A stretch of 64,000 nt of DNA from Streptomyces showdoensis. GTDB taxonomy: Bacteria > Actinomycetota > Actinomycetes > Streptomycetales > Streptomycetaceae. This document shows, in pieces, positions 23,361 to 29,605 of the stretch. The position numbers were made by a program, and so were the translations under genes. How positions within the stretch are numbered: position 1 is the first letter of the stretch; every line of letters begins with the position of its first letter. The DNA is taken from the NCBI RefSeq assembly GCF_039535475.1, contig NZ_BAAAXG010000026.1, positions 248,001-312,000 of the forward strand. The letters are read 5' to 3'. Below the pieces are notes generated by a model. That model was not told the DNA's origin. It did not search any database and worked only from the letters and a program-made list of their open reading frames with translations.

Positions 23361-23611
23361 GCGCGCCCACCCGTACGTTCGTTGACGGCGTGGAGTCCAA
23401 GCCGGACGCGTACGAGCTTGCGGCCGGCATGGCGAAGATTCTCGTCCGAGCCGGCCTTACCCTCCGGTATGGCGTCAGTGTGCACCGCATCCCCATCTCC
23501 CGTGGTGACACGGGGTGGGGCGTGTGGCTGACGGACCGCACGCCCGATCAGGCCCCGCCCGCAGGTGTGCCCTTCCTTGCCCTGCCTTCTCAGTTCACTA
23601 CAGCCGCATGA
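23357..23611 (+). CDS. Small hypothetical prophage protein
   Basis: This 84-residue protein (ATG 23357, ATGA overlap) reads TFVDGVESKPDAYELAAGMA, AKILVRAGLTLRYGVSVHRI and GWGVWLTDRTPDQAPPAGV. It is probably a compact alpha/beta domain. No motif is recognised. It ends four bases before a strong terminator that also serves the converging DUF397 gene, so it closes the two-gene rightward unit. Confidence 0.55.
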   Translation: MSAPTRTFVDGVESKPDAYELAAGMAKILVRAGLTLRYGVSVHRIPISRGDTGWGVWLTDRTPDQAPPAGVPFLALPSQFTTAA

Positions 23612-23614
23612 CAA

Positions 23615-23653
23615 AGCCCCGCTCTACTCCCAACTTGGGTGTAGGGCGGGGCT
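23615..23653. terminator. Bidirectional terminator between convergent genes
   Basis: AGCCCCGCTCTAC (23615-23627) pairs with GTAGGGCGGGGCT (23641-23653), and CCCAA/TTGGG extends the stem. It lies between the rightward gene ending at 23611 and the leftward gene ending at 23663. A-rich flank on one side and T-rich on the other suit both directions. Confidence 0.75.
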
Positions 23654-23662
23654 GTTGTGCGT

Positions 23663-23863
23663 TCAGGCGCCGAGCTGGTCGCCCTTGATGCCCTCGATGA
23701 ACGCAGCGAATGCGGGGGCGGACACGGCGAGGGCGGAGCCGGCGGGAGTCTTCGAGTCGCGGACGGGAACGACACCGAGCGTAGGGACCAGGTTGCCGGC
23801 GACTTCCACGCAGTTGCCGTCGTTGTTGCTGTGGGAGGACTTGAACCACTGCGGGTCGTTCAC
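23663..23863 (-). CDS. DUF397 domain protein
   Basis: This 66-residue protein has the DUF397 signature: PQWFKSSHSNNDGNCVEVAG followed by VVPVRDSKTPAGSALAVSAP and a final AFIEGIKG. Such proteins partner with Scr1/WhiJ-type helix-turn-helix regulators in Streptomyces, here encoded directly upstream with a four-base overlap (ATGA). The pair behaves like an antitoxin/toxin-like or repressor/antagonist system in known cases. In a prophage it may take part in lysogeny control. Confidence 0.85.
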   Translation of the reverse strand: MNDPQWFKSSHSNNDGNCVEVAGNLVPTLGVVPVRDSKTPAGSALAVSAPAFAAFIEGIKGDQLGA

Positions 23864-24699
23864 GGGTACGCCTTTCGTGCCTCACGGATCATGGCTACCG
23901 ACGCCGCATGCGGTAGGGCTTCGGCTTGCAACTGATGGTAGGTCGTGAGCAACCTCAGCACCGACTCGCGGTCGCGTTCCATGTGACCTCGGATCTGTGA
24001 CTCTGCATACGCGACCACGGTCATATCGGGCAGCGTTAGCAGGTTGAGCGGCAAGTCAAACGCGCGATGCTCTCCGATGCCGTAAGGGGCCACCTGGATA
24101 ACCGAGTTGGGCTGTTCTGCGATCATCAGAAGGTGGTCAAGCTGCTCGGCCATGACCTTGGGCCCGCCAACCTGCCGACGGATGCAGCTCTCGTCTAGGA
24201 CTATGAGCATCATCGGAGGGACAGGGCGAACTAGGGCAGCTTGCCGCTCTGCAAGGAAGCGGACTCGGCGGTCTGCCCGTTCTACCGAGATCGAGCCCCG
24301 ACGTACGTTGCTCTCCGCTAGGCACTGGGCGTACCCGGTCGTCTGTAGAAGGCCCGGGATGATGCCGATCTCGTATAGCCGGATCTCGACTGCTTGCCCT
24401 TCGTTGGCAACGTACTCCGGGAACCCCTCCAGGAGTGGACCCGGCCGGGTCTTCTGCCACTCGCGCTCTAGAGAATCGGCAGTCCCCTTCGTGCCGAAGA
24501 TCTCGTCCATCTGAACCGAGAACGGAAGGGAGGGCGGCTTGCGAGTAGTTTCAACTGCCGAAATATGCTGGCTGGAATATGCCGATCGGCTGGCCAACTC
24601 ATCCTGCGTCCATCCTCGTTGGCTGCGCAACCTGCGTAAGAGCACTCCGTACGCGGCGCGCGGGCTGGAGGTGGCGTCTAGCTCCTTCTGGTTGGTCAC
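23860..24699 (-). CDS. Scr1/WhiJ-type XRE regulator
   Basis: This 279-residue regulator has an N-terminal helix-turn-helix (LLRRLRSQRGWTQDELASRS, AYSSQHISAVETTRKPP) and the long C-terminal DUF5753 domain (LYEIGIIPGLLQTTGYAQCL, MMLIVLDESCIRRQVGGPKV, SVIQVAPYGIGEHRAFDLPL). In Streptomyces these are paired with a DUF397 protein, as here. It is transcribed leftward and diverges from the small gene at 24794. It is the best repressor-like candidate visible in this prophage half. Confidence 0.88.
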   Translation of the reverse strand: MTNQKELDATSSPRAAYGVLLRRLRSQRGWTQDELASRSAYSSQHISAVETTRKPPSLPFSVQMDEIFGTKGTADSLEREWQKTRPGPLLEGFPEYVANEGQAVEIRLYEIGIIPGLLQTTGYAQCLAESNVRRGSISVERADRRVRFLAERQAALVRPVPPMMLIVLDESCIRRQVGGPKVMAEQLDHLLMIAEQPNSVIQVAPYGIGEHRAFDLPLNLLTLPDMTVVAYAESQIRGHMERDRESVLRLLTTYHQLQAEALPHAASVAMIREARKAYP

Positions 24700-24793
24700 A
24701 ACTCTTCCTTCCGATTCGGCCAGTTGAAGGGATGCTGACTGTAGGCCACGCTAACGGCTCCTGGTAGTGGAAGCGCTACGGAGAGGAACGGTC

Positions 24794-25051
24794 GTGCCCG
24801 AACACAACGCTCGCCCGAGCCCAAGCACGGAGCCGGCGCCGGTCCCCGACCTCGGTACGTTCATGGCGGCTGACACCGCCGAGGGAGCATCCCGGCTCGG
24901 ACGGGTGACCGCGTGGGACGGTGCCGTGGTCCACCTGTCGCCCCCGGGTGGGGGTACGAAGTGGACGGCGACCCCCGCCGAGCTGCGTCGCCCGAACGAG
25001 GAAGAGTGCGCGCGTATCCGCGTCCTCACAAACCCCGTTCCGGCGGTGTAG
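24794..25051 (+). CDS. Small protein divergent from the XRE/DUF397 pair
   Basis: An 85-residue protein starts at GTG 24794 behind GAGAGGA. A disordered Pro/Ser-rich N-terminus (RPSPSTEPAPVPDLG) precedes a folded part, ASRLGRVTAWDGAVVHLSPP, GTKWTATPAELRRPNEEECA. Genes like this frequently lie next to XRE/DUF397 pairs in Streptomyces. Function is unknown. It starts a chain of short, closely spaced rightward genes that reaches 25704. Confidence 0.6.
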   Translation: MPEHNARPSPSTEPAPVPDLGTFMAADTAEGASRLGRVTAWDGAVVHLSPPGGGTKWTATPAELRRPNEEECARIRVLTNPVPAV

Positions 25052-25053
25052 CC

Positions 25054-25317
25054 GTGAACGGCGCGAGACAAACATCCCCGGACCCGGTCCCGGTCGTGCT
25101 CTCCGTAGACGGAGGGTTCGCCCCCCGCGCCGAGCCGGCCGAGGACTGCACCGCATGCGCGCTGCTCGCACAGTGGTCCCACCACTACATCGCGGAAGGC
25201 GACGGCTCCCGCGCCACGGACTACGTGGTGGAGATCCGGAACCACCCGCACTCGCCGCCGAAACTCACCCTCCCGGAGCACGCCCCGCCGCAGCACCGAG
25301 CGGAGCCGAAACCGTGA
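25054..25317 (+). CDS. Small Cys-containing hypothetical protein
   Basis: This 87-residue protein starts at GTG 25054, two bases after the previous stop. It contains a conserved-looking AEDCTACALLAQWSHHYIAE block (CxxC plus His pair) and a Pro-rich C-terminus (EHAPPQHRAEPKP). The Cys/His set might bind zinc, but is incomplete. It overlaps the following gene (GTGA). Small C-T-A-C proteins are common in Streptomyces accessory DNA, with no known role. Confidence 0.6.
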   Translation: MNGARQTSPDPVPVVLSVDGGFAPRAEPAEDCTACALLAQWSHHYIAEGDGSRATDYVVEIRNHPHSPPKLTLPEHAPPQHRAEPKP

Positions 25318-25550
25318 CCACGGCGGTAGTCGCATCCCCGGTCTACCGCATGAACAAGCACCCCAGTGCCGAAGTGACGATGACGGCTCGCTGTCTCGAC
25401 GGAGAGTGCACGTGGGAAGCACAGCCGACGACCGAGCCGGCGAGCGCCACCGTGACGTGTGAGTCGCACACCGCTGACACCGGGCACGACGTGTTCACGG
25501 TAGCCCTGGAATACGTGGCGCTGGTGACCCGCACAGGGGGCACCGAGTGA
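25314..25550 (+). CDS. Small Cys/His protein (DUF7848-like)
   Basis: This 78-residue protein starts at GTG 25314 (GTGA overlap). AEVTMTARCLDGECTWEAQP and VTCESHTADTGHDVFTVALE give C...C...C.SH...H, a pattern seen in a family of short Streptomyces proteins thought to fold around a metal. It often accompanies XRE/DUF397 modules and mobile elements. It overlaps the tiny membrane peptide that follows. The domain name is from memory. Confidence 0.6.
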   Translation: MTTAVVASPVYRMNKHPSAEVTMTARCLDGECTWEAQPTTEPASATVTCESHTADTGHDVFTVALEYVALVTRTGGTE

Positions 25551-25624
25551 AGCTCGTGGCCGTGGCGGCCGTGGTCACCGGCTCCGCTCTGGTGCTCGCC
25601 CTCGCTCTGGTCGCGACGCGATGA
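25547..25624 (+). CDS. Tiny single-span membrane peptide (25 aa)
   Basis: GTG 25547 overlaps the previous stop (GTGA), and the frame ends at 25622-25624. The peptide is one hydrophobic helix: KLVAVAAVVTGSALVLALAL then VATR. Four-base overlaps on both sides make translation by coupling likely. Size is near the lower limit, so the call depends on this coupling and on the second membrane peptide right after it. Confidence 0.45.
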   Translation: MKLVAVAAVVTGSALVLALALVATR

Positions 25625-25704
25625 CCGGGCGCCAACGTGCTCGGAAGTGCACGCAGTTCGGAGCTGCGTTCCTGGTCGGCTTCCTTCTTATCGTGCTCCG
25701 CTGA
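25621..25704 (+). CDS. Second tiny membrane peptide (27 aa)
   Basis: ATG 25621 overlaps the previous stop (ATGA). A basic start (TGRQRARKCTQ) is followed by a hydrophobic helix (FGAAFLVGFLLIVLR). It is the last of five genes linked by zero or negative spacing. Positive N-terminus and a C-terminal hydrophobic end suggest an inner-membrane peptide. Its stop is five bases before a strong hairpin. Confidence 0.45.
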   Translation: MTGRQRARKCTQFGAAFLVGFLLIVLR

Positions 25705-25708
25705 TACT

Positions 25709-25750
25709 CCGCTCTCCCCTCCCGTGGTCCCGACCGGGCGGGGAGAGCGG
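25709..25750 (+). terminator. 11-bp hairpin after the micropeptide chain
   Basis: CCGCTCTCCCC (25709-25719) pairs perfectly with GGGGAGAGCGG (25740-25750). GCCCAACCCGAAAGCG follows; there is no T tract. It separates the chain from the gene at 25772. Confidence 0.5.
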
Positions 25751-25771
25751 GCCCAACCCGAAAGCGAACTC

Positions 25772-26026
25772 ATGCGTACCGAGCGATTGTCTCCGACGGC
25801 CTTACGGAGCGGACACCGCGTTCTCGCGGGCAACGGGACTGTGCGTGTTGTGGACAAGGTGCAGACGCGCCACGGCTTCCACCACATGTGGGTCCTGGTG
25901 GACTGGGTGGGACCCCTGCGGGCCCGGTCCATGTTCCACGCGGACGCGTCGGTTCATGTGTGGCGAGGTCCTGCCCCGGCCGTAAGCATCATGCTCCCCG
26001 ACGGCATCCGCGTGTTGGTGCCGTGA
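25772..26026 (+). CDS. Small hypothetical prophage protein
   Basis: An 84-residue protein starts at ATG 25772. It is basic and beta-rich: RSGHRVLAGNGTVRVVDKVQ, FHHMWVLVDWVGPLRARSMF, VSIMLPDGIRVLVP. The repeated short strands with turns resemble a small barrel-like domain, but no family is recognised. It overlaps the next gene by four bases (GTGA). A weak AAAGCGA ribosome-binding region lies upstream. Confidence 0.5.
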   Translation: MRTERLSPTALRSGHRVLAGNGTVRVVDKVQTRHGFHHMWVLVDWVGPLRARSMFHADASVHVWRGPAPAVSIMLPDGIRVLVP

Positions 26027-26250
26027 GCCGCCGGTCCTTCACTGATATCTCCGCTTCGCTCCGAACCGTATGGAGAGCCGCCGACGGGAAGATAGAGCGG
26101 ATTCGGTGCCCCGTACCTGGCTGTCTTCGGGACGTGCCGGTGACACGCGGCAGGTTGGATGACCACACAAGCCAACTCGACGGCGGGATGTGCTCCGTGT
26201 CCCGCACAAGAGTTGAGGACCGCGTGCCCGCACGTGCACGCCCCGATTAG
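26023..26250 (+). CDS. Small zinc-finger-like protein
   Basis: This 75-residue protein starts at GTG 26023 (GTGA overlap). It contains IRCPVPGCLRDVPVTRGRLD, with DHTSQLDGGMCSVSRT after it: C-P-x-P-G-C ... H ... C is a plausible zinc-binding arrangement. It is strongly basic at the C-terminus. A nucleic-acid-binding role is possible, but unproven. It is the last gene before the hairpin-rich non-coding region. Confidence 0.5.
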   Translation: MSRRSFTDISASLRTVWRAADGKIERIRCPVPGCLRDVPVTRGRLDDHTSQLDGGMCSVSRTRVEDRVPARARPD

Positions 26251-26259
26251 CCCCTGACT

Positions 26260-26557
26260 CCCCGCCGCCAACGCGGTGGGGCGTGCAGTCCTGCGAGCCA
26301 AGAACCGTCCGAACCGGATCGGACGGTGGAAGCTCCCCCGCGCGGAGTCACCCCATAGGGCGCCCTCGGGTCTCTACAGCGGTGCCGCCGGCTCCCTCCA
26401 AGCCCGGCGGTGGGGGACTGCACACCGGGTCCCGTCTACGTCCCTCCCTCGGATGTGGACGGGACCCCACAGACTCCGTTCCCTCGGCCCGGCCCCTATC
26501 TGCGGGATGGTCCCGAGCCGAGGGAGCGGGCAAGACCCTGTCCGTTGCGCGGACAGG
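26260..26557 (+). ncRNA. Hairpin-rich non-coding region, structured RNA candidate
   Basis: No credible gene lies in 26251-26591. Six consecutive stems are visible: 26260-26268/26273-26281; 26305-26312/26319-26326 (8 bp, 6-base loop); 26385-26391/26404-26410; 26427-26443/26451-26467 (17 bp with two G-U pairs and a 7-base loop); 26475-26488/26517-26530 (14 bp); and 26537-26544/26550-26557 (8 bp, 5-base loop). The first resembles a terminator of the upstream gene. The others fill the region up to the ribosome-binding site at 26581. It could be a structured 5' leader, a small RNA or a DNA-level recognition array. Confidence 0.5.
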
Positions 26558-26591
26558 TTCCATGCACACCACAACCAACAGGAGTGAGAGC

Positions 26592-27035
26592 ATGACCGCT
26601 GTATCGTCCGATCTCCGCACCGGCCGTTCGCTGGTCGACGCGGACCTGTTCGACAGCATCGCCGAGTTCACCGTGATGCACTTCGGCTACACCCTGGAGA
26701 AGGCGGAGCGCGCGACCGACCAGGCGTTGGCGTTCCTCGCCACGGTCGGCACGGCCACGGTGAAGATGGTTCCGTCCGACGACGTAGACGGCGCCCTGCA
26801 CGCGTTCATCCTTCACACCGCCGACTACCGGCAGTTCTGCGACACGCACGCGGGCCGCTTCCTGGAGCACAACCCGCGTCCGGGTGGCGGCGGCCGGGTC
26901 CTGGAGGAGGTCCGGGACACCGCGCACGCCATGAAGGCGAAGGGCTTCATGGTCCTGGATGACCTGTGGACCGTGAACGGCGCGTCCGCCGCGCAGTGCG
27001 ACTCCGACTGCGGACGCGACTACCGGGCCGTGTAG
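26592..27035 (+). CDS. Glycine-rich-domain (GRDP)-like protein
   Basis: This 147-residue protein starts at ATG 26592 with AGGAGTGAG upstream. Recognisable blocks are LVDADLFDSIAEFTVMHFGY, AFLATVGTATVKMVPSDDVD, LHAFILHTADYRQFCDTHAG and RFLEHNPRPGGGGR. The W/LHAFILHT..Y..FC....G.F.H pattern is shared with short Streptomyces proteins named glycine-rich-domain or GRDP-like. Their function is unknown. A kinase-like gene follows 81 bases later behind a 10-bp hairpin. The C-terminus has CDSDCGRDY, which might bind metal. Confidence 0.6.
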   Translation: MTAVSSDLRTGRSLVDADLFDSIAEFTVMHFGYTLEKAERATDQALAFLATVGTATVKMVPSDDVDGALHAFILHTADYRQFCDTHAGRFLEHNPRPGGGGRVLEEVRDTAHAMKAKGFMVLDDLWTVNGASAAQCDSDCGRDYRAV

Positions 27036-27061
27036 TCACCCCGGTTCGGCTGTGAAAGATG

Positions 27062-27097
27062 CGCGGAGCCGGCTGCCGTCTGGTTGTCGGCTCCGCG
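27062..27097 (+). terminator. 10-bp hairpin upstream of the kinase-like gene
   Basis: CGCGGAGCCG (27062-27071) pairs perfectly with CGGCTCCGCG (27088-27097). GGGAGAGTCGAG and the ATG 27117 follow closely. This is the same hairpin-then-start arrangement as in the phage replication genes. Confidence 0.5.
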
Positions 27098-27116
27098 TCA
27101 CTGGGAGAGTCGAGAA

Positions 27117-27950
27117 ATGACGACGAGCACAGCGCCCAAGGAGCTCCCGCGGGGAGTCCTGGAAGTCATCACACCCACAAGCAAACGGCCCGTGGCCAAC
27201 CGCAGAGGATCGACGGTTTGGCGCGTCGAAACATCGGGTGGACCGTACGCAGTGAAGATCGGATACCCGAGCCGCACGCACGCTCATACCGCCCTTGCTC
27301 CGAGCCGGGAAGCACACATCCTGCGTGCTCTCGGGGCCGGACCCATCCATGACGGCGAATGGGCCGAGGGCACGTGGAGCGTGCAGCCGTGGCACTCGGG
27401 CCCGAGCCTGTACGACAAGTGGGCACCGCACCGCGCACCCGGCAACAAAGCCGTTCCGAGTCGACTCGATGCCCTCGCCAGTGCTACGGCCCTCGCCAAC
27501 CTGCACCGGTCCGGATGGGTCCATGGCGACGTGCAGCCGGCGCACCTGATCATGGGCAGCGCCGGGGCCACCTTGATTGATCTCGGCCTCGCCCGAGGTG
27601 GGCACGTTCCGGCTCGGTGGGACTTCCCCTACAAGGGCTGTCTCGTCCACTACGAAGCGCCCGAGATTGCTCGGAGCGTCCTTGCGTGCGGTACCGCCGA
27701 GCCCACCCGCGAATCCGACGTGTACGCGTTGGGCGCCTCCCTGCTGATCAGTGCCACCGGGTGGCGTCACGTTGCCTACGCCGACGATGCATCGCGGGAG
27801 GAACAGCGGCAGGCGATCGTAGACAAGCCGCATCGTCCGGTCGTGATCGCTGGGGAACTCGGCAGGCTCACGGAGGCCATGTTGAGCTACCACCCGTCAG
27901 ACCGGCCGACGGCCGATGAGATCTGCGCGGCGCTGATGCTCGCCATGTAG
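27117..27950 (+). CDS. Protein-kinase-fold protein
   Basis: This 277-residue protein has kinase-fold landmarks: a Gly-rich start region (RRGSTVWRVETSGGPYAVKI with the Lys of AVKI), ALANLHRSGWVHGDVQPAHL (catalytic loop H-G-D with a Q-P variant), ATLIDLGLARGG (D-L-G instead of D-F-G), EAPEIARSV and ESDVYALGASLL. H-G-D and D-L-G fit small Ser/Thr or aminoglycoside-type kinases. The substrate is unknown. ATG 27117 follows GGGAGAG; an in-frame start at 27084 is less likely. It could act on host factors or in phage defence, judged only from its accessory location. Confidence 0.72.
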   Translation: MTTSTAPKELPRGVLEVITPTSKRPVANRRGSTVWRVETSGGPYAVKIGYPSRTHAHTALAPSREAHILRALGAGPIHDGEWAEGTWSVQPWHSGPSLYDKWAPHRAPGNKAVPSRLDALASATALANLHRSGWVHGDVQPAHLIMGSAGATLIDLGLARGGHVPARWDFPYKGCLVHYEAPEIARSVLACGTAEPTRESDVYALGASLLISATGWRHVAYADDASREEQRQAIVDKPHRPVVIAGELGRLTEAMLSYHPSDRPTADEICAALMLAM

Positions 27951-27975
27951 AGCCACGCGACGCGCACTACATACC

Positions 27976-28015
27976 GCCCCGTCCGTGCGTTACCCCCGTG
28001 GCGCATGGGCGGGGC
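27976..28015. terminator. 15-bp hairpin between kinase-like and GntR genes
   Basis: GCCCCGTCCGTGCGT (27976-27990) pairs with GCGCATGGGCGGGGC (28001-28015) with three G-U pairs and a 10-base loop. It lies between converging genes and can serve both. Confidence 0.65.
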
Positions 28016-28031
28016 TCCTGATTTCGCGGGC

Positions 28032-28313
28032 TTACGCGTTTGCCTGGTCGTCGTCCTCGTTGCCCGAGCCGGCGGGACCGACCACGAACGTCCCGAGCCC
28101 CCATTCGGTCCGGACAAGTTCACGTTCCCGGAGTTCCCCGACTGCTCGGCGCGCGGTCATCCGGGCCACGCCGAACCGCTCGGCTAGCTCACGGTCGCTC
28201 GGGATCTTGTCCCCCGGCTTGTACTTGCCCGCCTGAATCTCCGCCGTGAGCGCGTTGAGAACCGTCATGTACGGCGCGTGCGGCGCGTGCGGATTCCTCG
28301 GCTGGTCAGACAT
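28032..28313 (-). CDS. GntR-family regulator
   Basis: This 93-residue protein is essentially a GntR winged-helix domain: MTVLNALTAEIQAGKYKPGD, KIPSDRELAERFGVARMTAR and RAVGELRERELVRTEWGLGT. The usual effector-binding domain is missing, as in several regulators of Streptomyces mobile elements. The start is taken at ATG 28313 (SDQPRNPHAPH); a TTG at 28331 adds six residues. Three TAGACCAGT copies lie upstream and are probable operators. It is the last leftward gene of the prophage. Confidence 0.78.
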   Translation of the reverse strand: MSDQPRNPHAPHAPYMTVLNALTAEIQAGKYKPGDKIPSDRELAERFGVARMTARRAVGELRERELVRTEWGLGTFVVGPAGSGNEDDDQANA

Positions 28314-28351
28314 GAGGCGAAGCGTAGACAACCGACGAGATTCGGGCGACT

Positions 28352-28395
28352 TAGACCAGTGGACCTCTTAGAGGAGGTAGACCAGTTAGACCAGT
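28352..28395. promoter_or_regulatory. Three TAGACCAGT repeats, probable GntR operators
   Basis: TAGACCAGT occurs at 28352-28360, 28378-28386 and 28387-28395, the last two in direct contact. TCTAGACC-type sequences are typical for GntR/HutC regulators, so the adjacent GntR gene probably regulates itself. The sequence also equals one half of the host DasR site. Confidence 0.6.
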
Positions 28396-28429
28396 TGCTC
28401 TACCGTCTTACGGAGCACCAAACGAAAGC

Positions 28430-28465
28430 GCCCCGGAAGACCGCTTAGGACCGGTCCGCCGGGGC
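28430..28465 (+). terminator. Hairpin upstream of the 28.5-kb gene
   Basis: GCCCCGG (28430-28436) pairs with CCGGGGC (28459-28465). The gene start at 28498 follows 32 bases later. Again hairpin and gene start are close. Confidence 0.4.
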
Positions 28466-28497
28466 TTGCCGAAACAGCTAATGGGAGCTGAAACGAC

Positions 28498-28885
28498 ATG
28501 CGCGAGCTTATCGCCTACACATCCATCGGACTGGGGCTGCTGCTCACCCTCTGGTGCGCCCTCGGGCTCACCGCTCGCCGGCCCGGACGTCACAGCGCCG
28601 CCTACCAGGCACCCAAGAGCATGCCGACGCTCACCGGGCCCCACATGAGCCCGTGGCCCACCCCCACCCCCCCACCACGTCCAGGCCCGACTCCTCCCGC
28701 TCGACGGCGAAGAGACCAAGCTCGTCCGCCCCTACGCACCCGCCGAGGACACATTGGAGCTGTACGCGATCCGCGAGCGGCGCACGGCCGTCGTCCTCGC
28801 CACCCTCGGCATCGACTACGCGTACACATACGCAGGGGACCAGTTCGACGCCCTCATGCACGCCGCTTCGGCGGTGACCGCATGA
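28498..28885 (+). pseudogene. Small membrane-anchored protein, frameshifted at a C7 run
   Basis: ATG 28498 opens with a membrane helix (RELIAYTSIGLGLLLTLWCA) and SAAYQAPKSMPTLTGP. After a C-rich stretch with seven C residues (28670s) the original frame becomes Arg/Pro-rich nonsense. One frame further the sequence is sensible and of a type common in Streptomyces: RLLPLDGEETKLVRPYAPAE, AVVLATLGIDYAYTYAGDQF, ending at 28883-28885 with an ATGA overlap to the next gene. One C fewer would restore a protein of about 128 residues, or a shorter one from ATG 28645. Mutation, phase variation or sequence error are all possible. Confidence 0.5.
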
Positions 28886-29088
28886 CCCGCGAATGGCTCT
28901 CAGCCCCGTCCACCCCCGCGCCGTCCGGCGCCGTGTGCTGCCGCTGCAAGCGCTGGACGTACGCCCCGATGGAAGTCGGGTACATCGAGCGCGCGAGCGG
29001 AGCCGGGGTGACCCTGTACGCCTGCCCCGCGCACGCCGCAGCCATGGCCCCCCGCCCGATGCCCGGAGAACTTGACCGGGGCGCGTAG
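28882..29088 (+). CDS. Small Cys-rich protein at the prophage end
   Basis: This 68-residue protein starts at ATG 28882, overlapping the previous stop (ATGA). SGAVCCRCKRWTYAPMEVGY and GVTLYACPAHAAAMAPRPMP give C-C-x-C...C-P-x-H, a plausible zinc ribbon, found in many small Streptomyces mobile-element proteins. No role is known. It is the last phage gene, 21 bases before a 12-bp terminator. Confidence 0.6.
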   Translation: MTREWLSAPSTPAPSGAVCCRCKRWTYAPMEVGYIERASGAGVTLYACPAHAAAMAPRPMPGELDRGA

Positions 29089-29108
29089 CCCCTCGCAGAC
29101 AGCAAAAC

Positions 29109-29137
29109 GCCCCGTTCGGCCAAGTGCCGGGCGGGGC
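29109..29137 (+). terminator. Terminator at the right end of the prophage
   Basis: GCCCCGTTCGGC (29109-29120) pairs with GCCGGGCGGGGC (29126-29137) with two G-U pairs and a 5-base loop; TTCTGTGTTGT follows. It closes the last rightward unit of the prophage. Confidence 0.65.
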
Positions 29138-29164
29138 TTCTGTGTTGTATGTGGGGGTTTGCGC

Positions 29165-29225
29165 TAACCTACAGAAGCAGTACTCACGAGCACCCGGATT
29201 CCAGGGCGGGGTCTGCCACTGGATC
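29165..29225. other. Prophage attachment-site junction (attR-like)
   Basis: Left of about 29195 the sequence is phage-like; right of it, read leftward, it codes for a normal GNAT protein up to EIQWQTPPWN (Asn codon at 29198-29200). The expected GNAT ending is missing and replaced by unrelated sequence, so recombination took place near 29195-29210. CCAG...CTGG elements (29201-29222) could be part of the host half-site. The crossover bases cannot be fixed without the left junction. Confidence 0.65.
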
Positions 29226-29605
29226 TCGGTGAGGCCGAGGGCCGTCGCCTCCGACCGCACCGCCGCCATCAGCAGCGCCCCGAGACCGTGCCCGCGGGCC
29301 GCCTCCGTGAGGTACAGGCAGTCCATGTGGAGGTACTCGGCCGCGTCCCAGGTGGAGAGTTCGGGGGCGCAGGTCGCGTAGCCGGCGAGGGTCGTGTCGG
29401 GGAGTTCGGCGACCAGGCAGCGCAGCCGGGGGGCCTCGCTCGCGAAGACGAGGCGGTGGAGGCGGGCGGCCAGGCCGGGGGCGGGAGGCGCCGCCTTCTC
29501 GTACGCGGCGTGCTCGGCGGCCAGTTCGGCGACCCGCTCCAGGTCCTCAGGGCGGGCGGGGCGGACGCGGGCCGCACGGGCCTCCTGGGCGGGTTCGGTG
29601 TTCAT
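29201..29605 (-). pseudogene. GNAT acetyltransferase truncated by prophage insertion
   Basis: The gene starts at ATG 29605, overlapping the snpR-like stop (ATGA). About 135 residues are GNAT-like: RPARPEDLERVAELAAEHAA, RCLVAELPDTTLAGYATCAP and the acetyl-CoA loop LTEAARGHGLGALLMAAVRS, then LTEIQWQTPPWN. GNATs usually continue for about 20-30 residues (N..A..FY..LGA); here the frame runs into prophage DNA and stays open to 28631. The host lost, or altered, this enzyme at integration unless the chimera works. The missing 3' end should be at the left junction. Confidence 0.72.

Noticed and set aside
26276..26587. Short open frames through the hairpin-rich region
   Set aside because: They are Arg/Pro/Gly-rich, lack ribosome-binding sites and cross the long stems, so the region is better read as non-coding.
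28631..29197. GNAT-prophage chimera as a functional 323-residue protein
   Set aside because: The extension is Arg/Ser-rich antisense of phage genes and shows no domain; it is a by-product of the integration point.
1..29200. CRISPR array or phage-encoded CRISPR system because of the Cas4-like nuclease
   Set aside because: No spaced direct repeats are present, the nuclease lacks the Fe-S cysteines of Cas4, and such nucleases are standard in actinophage replication clusters.
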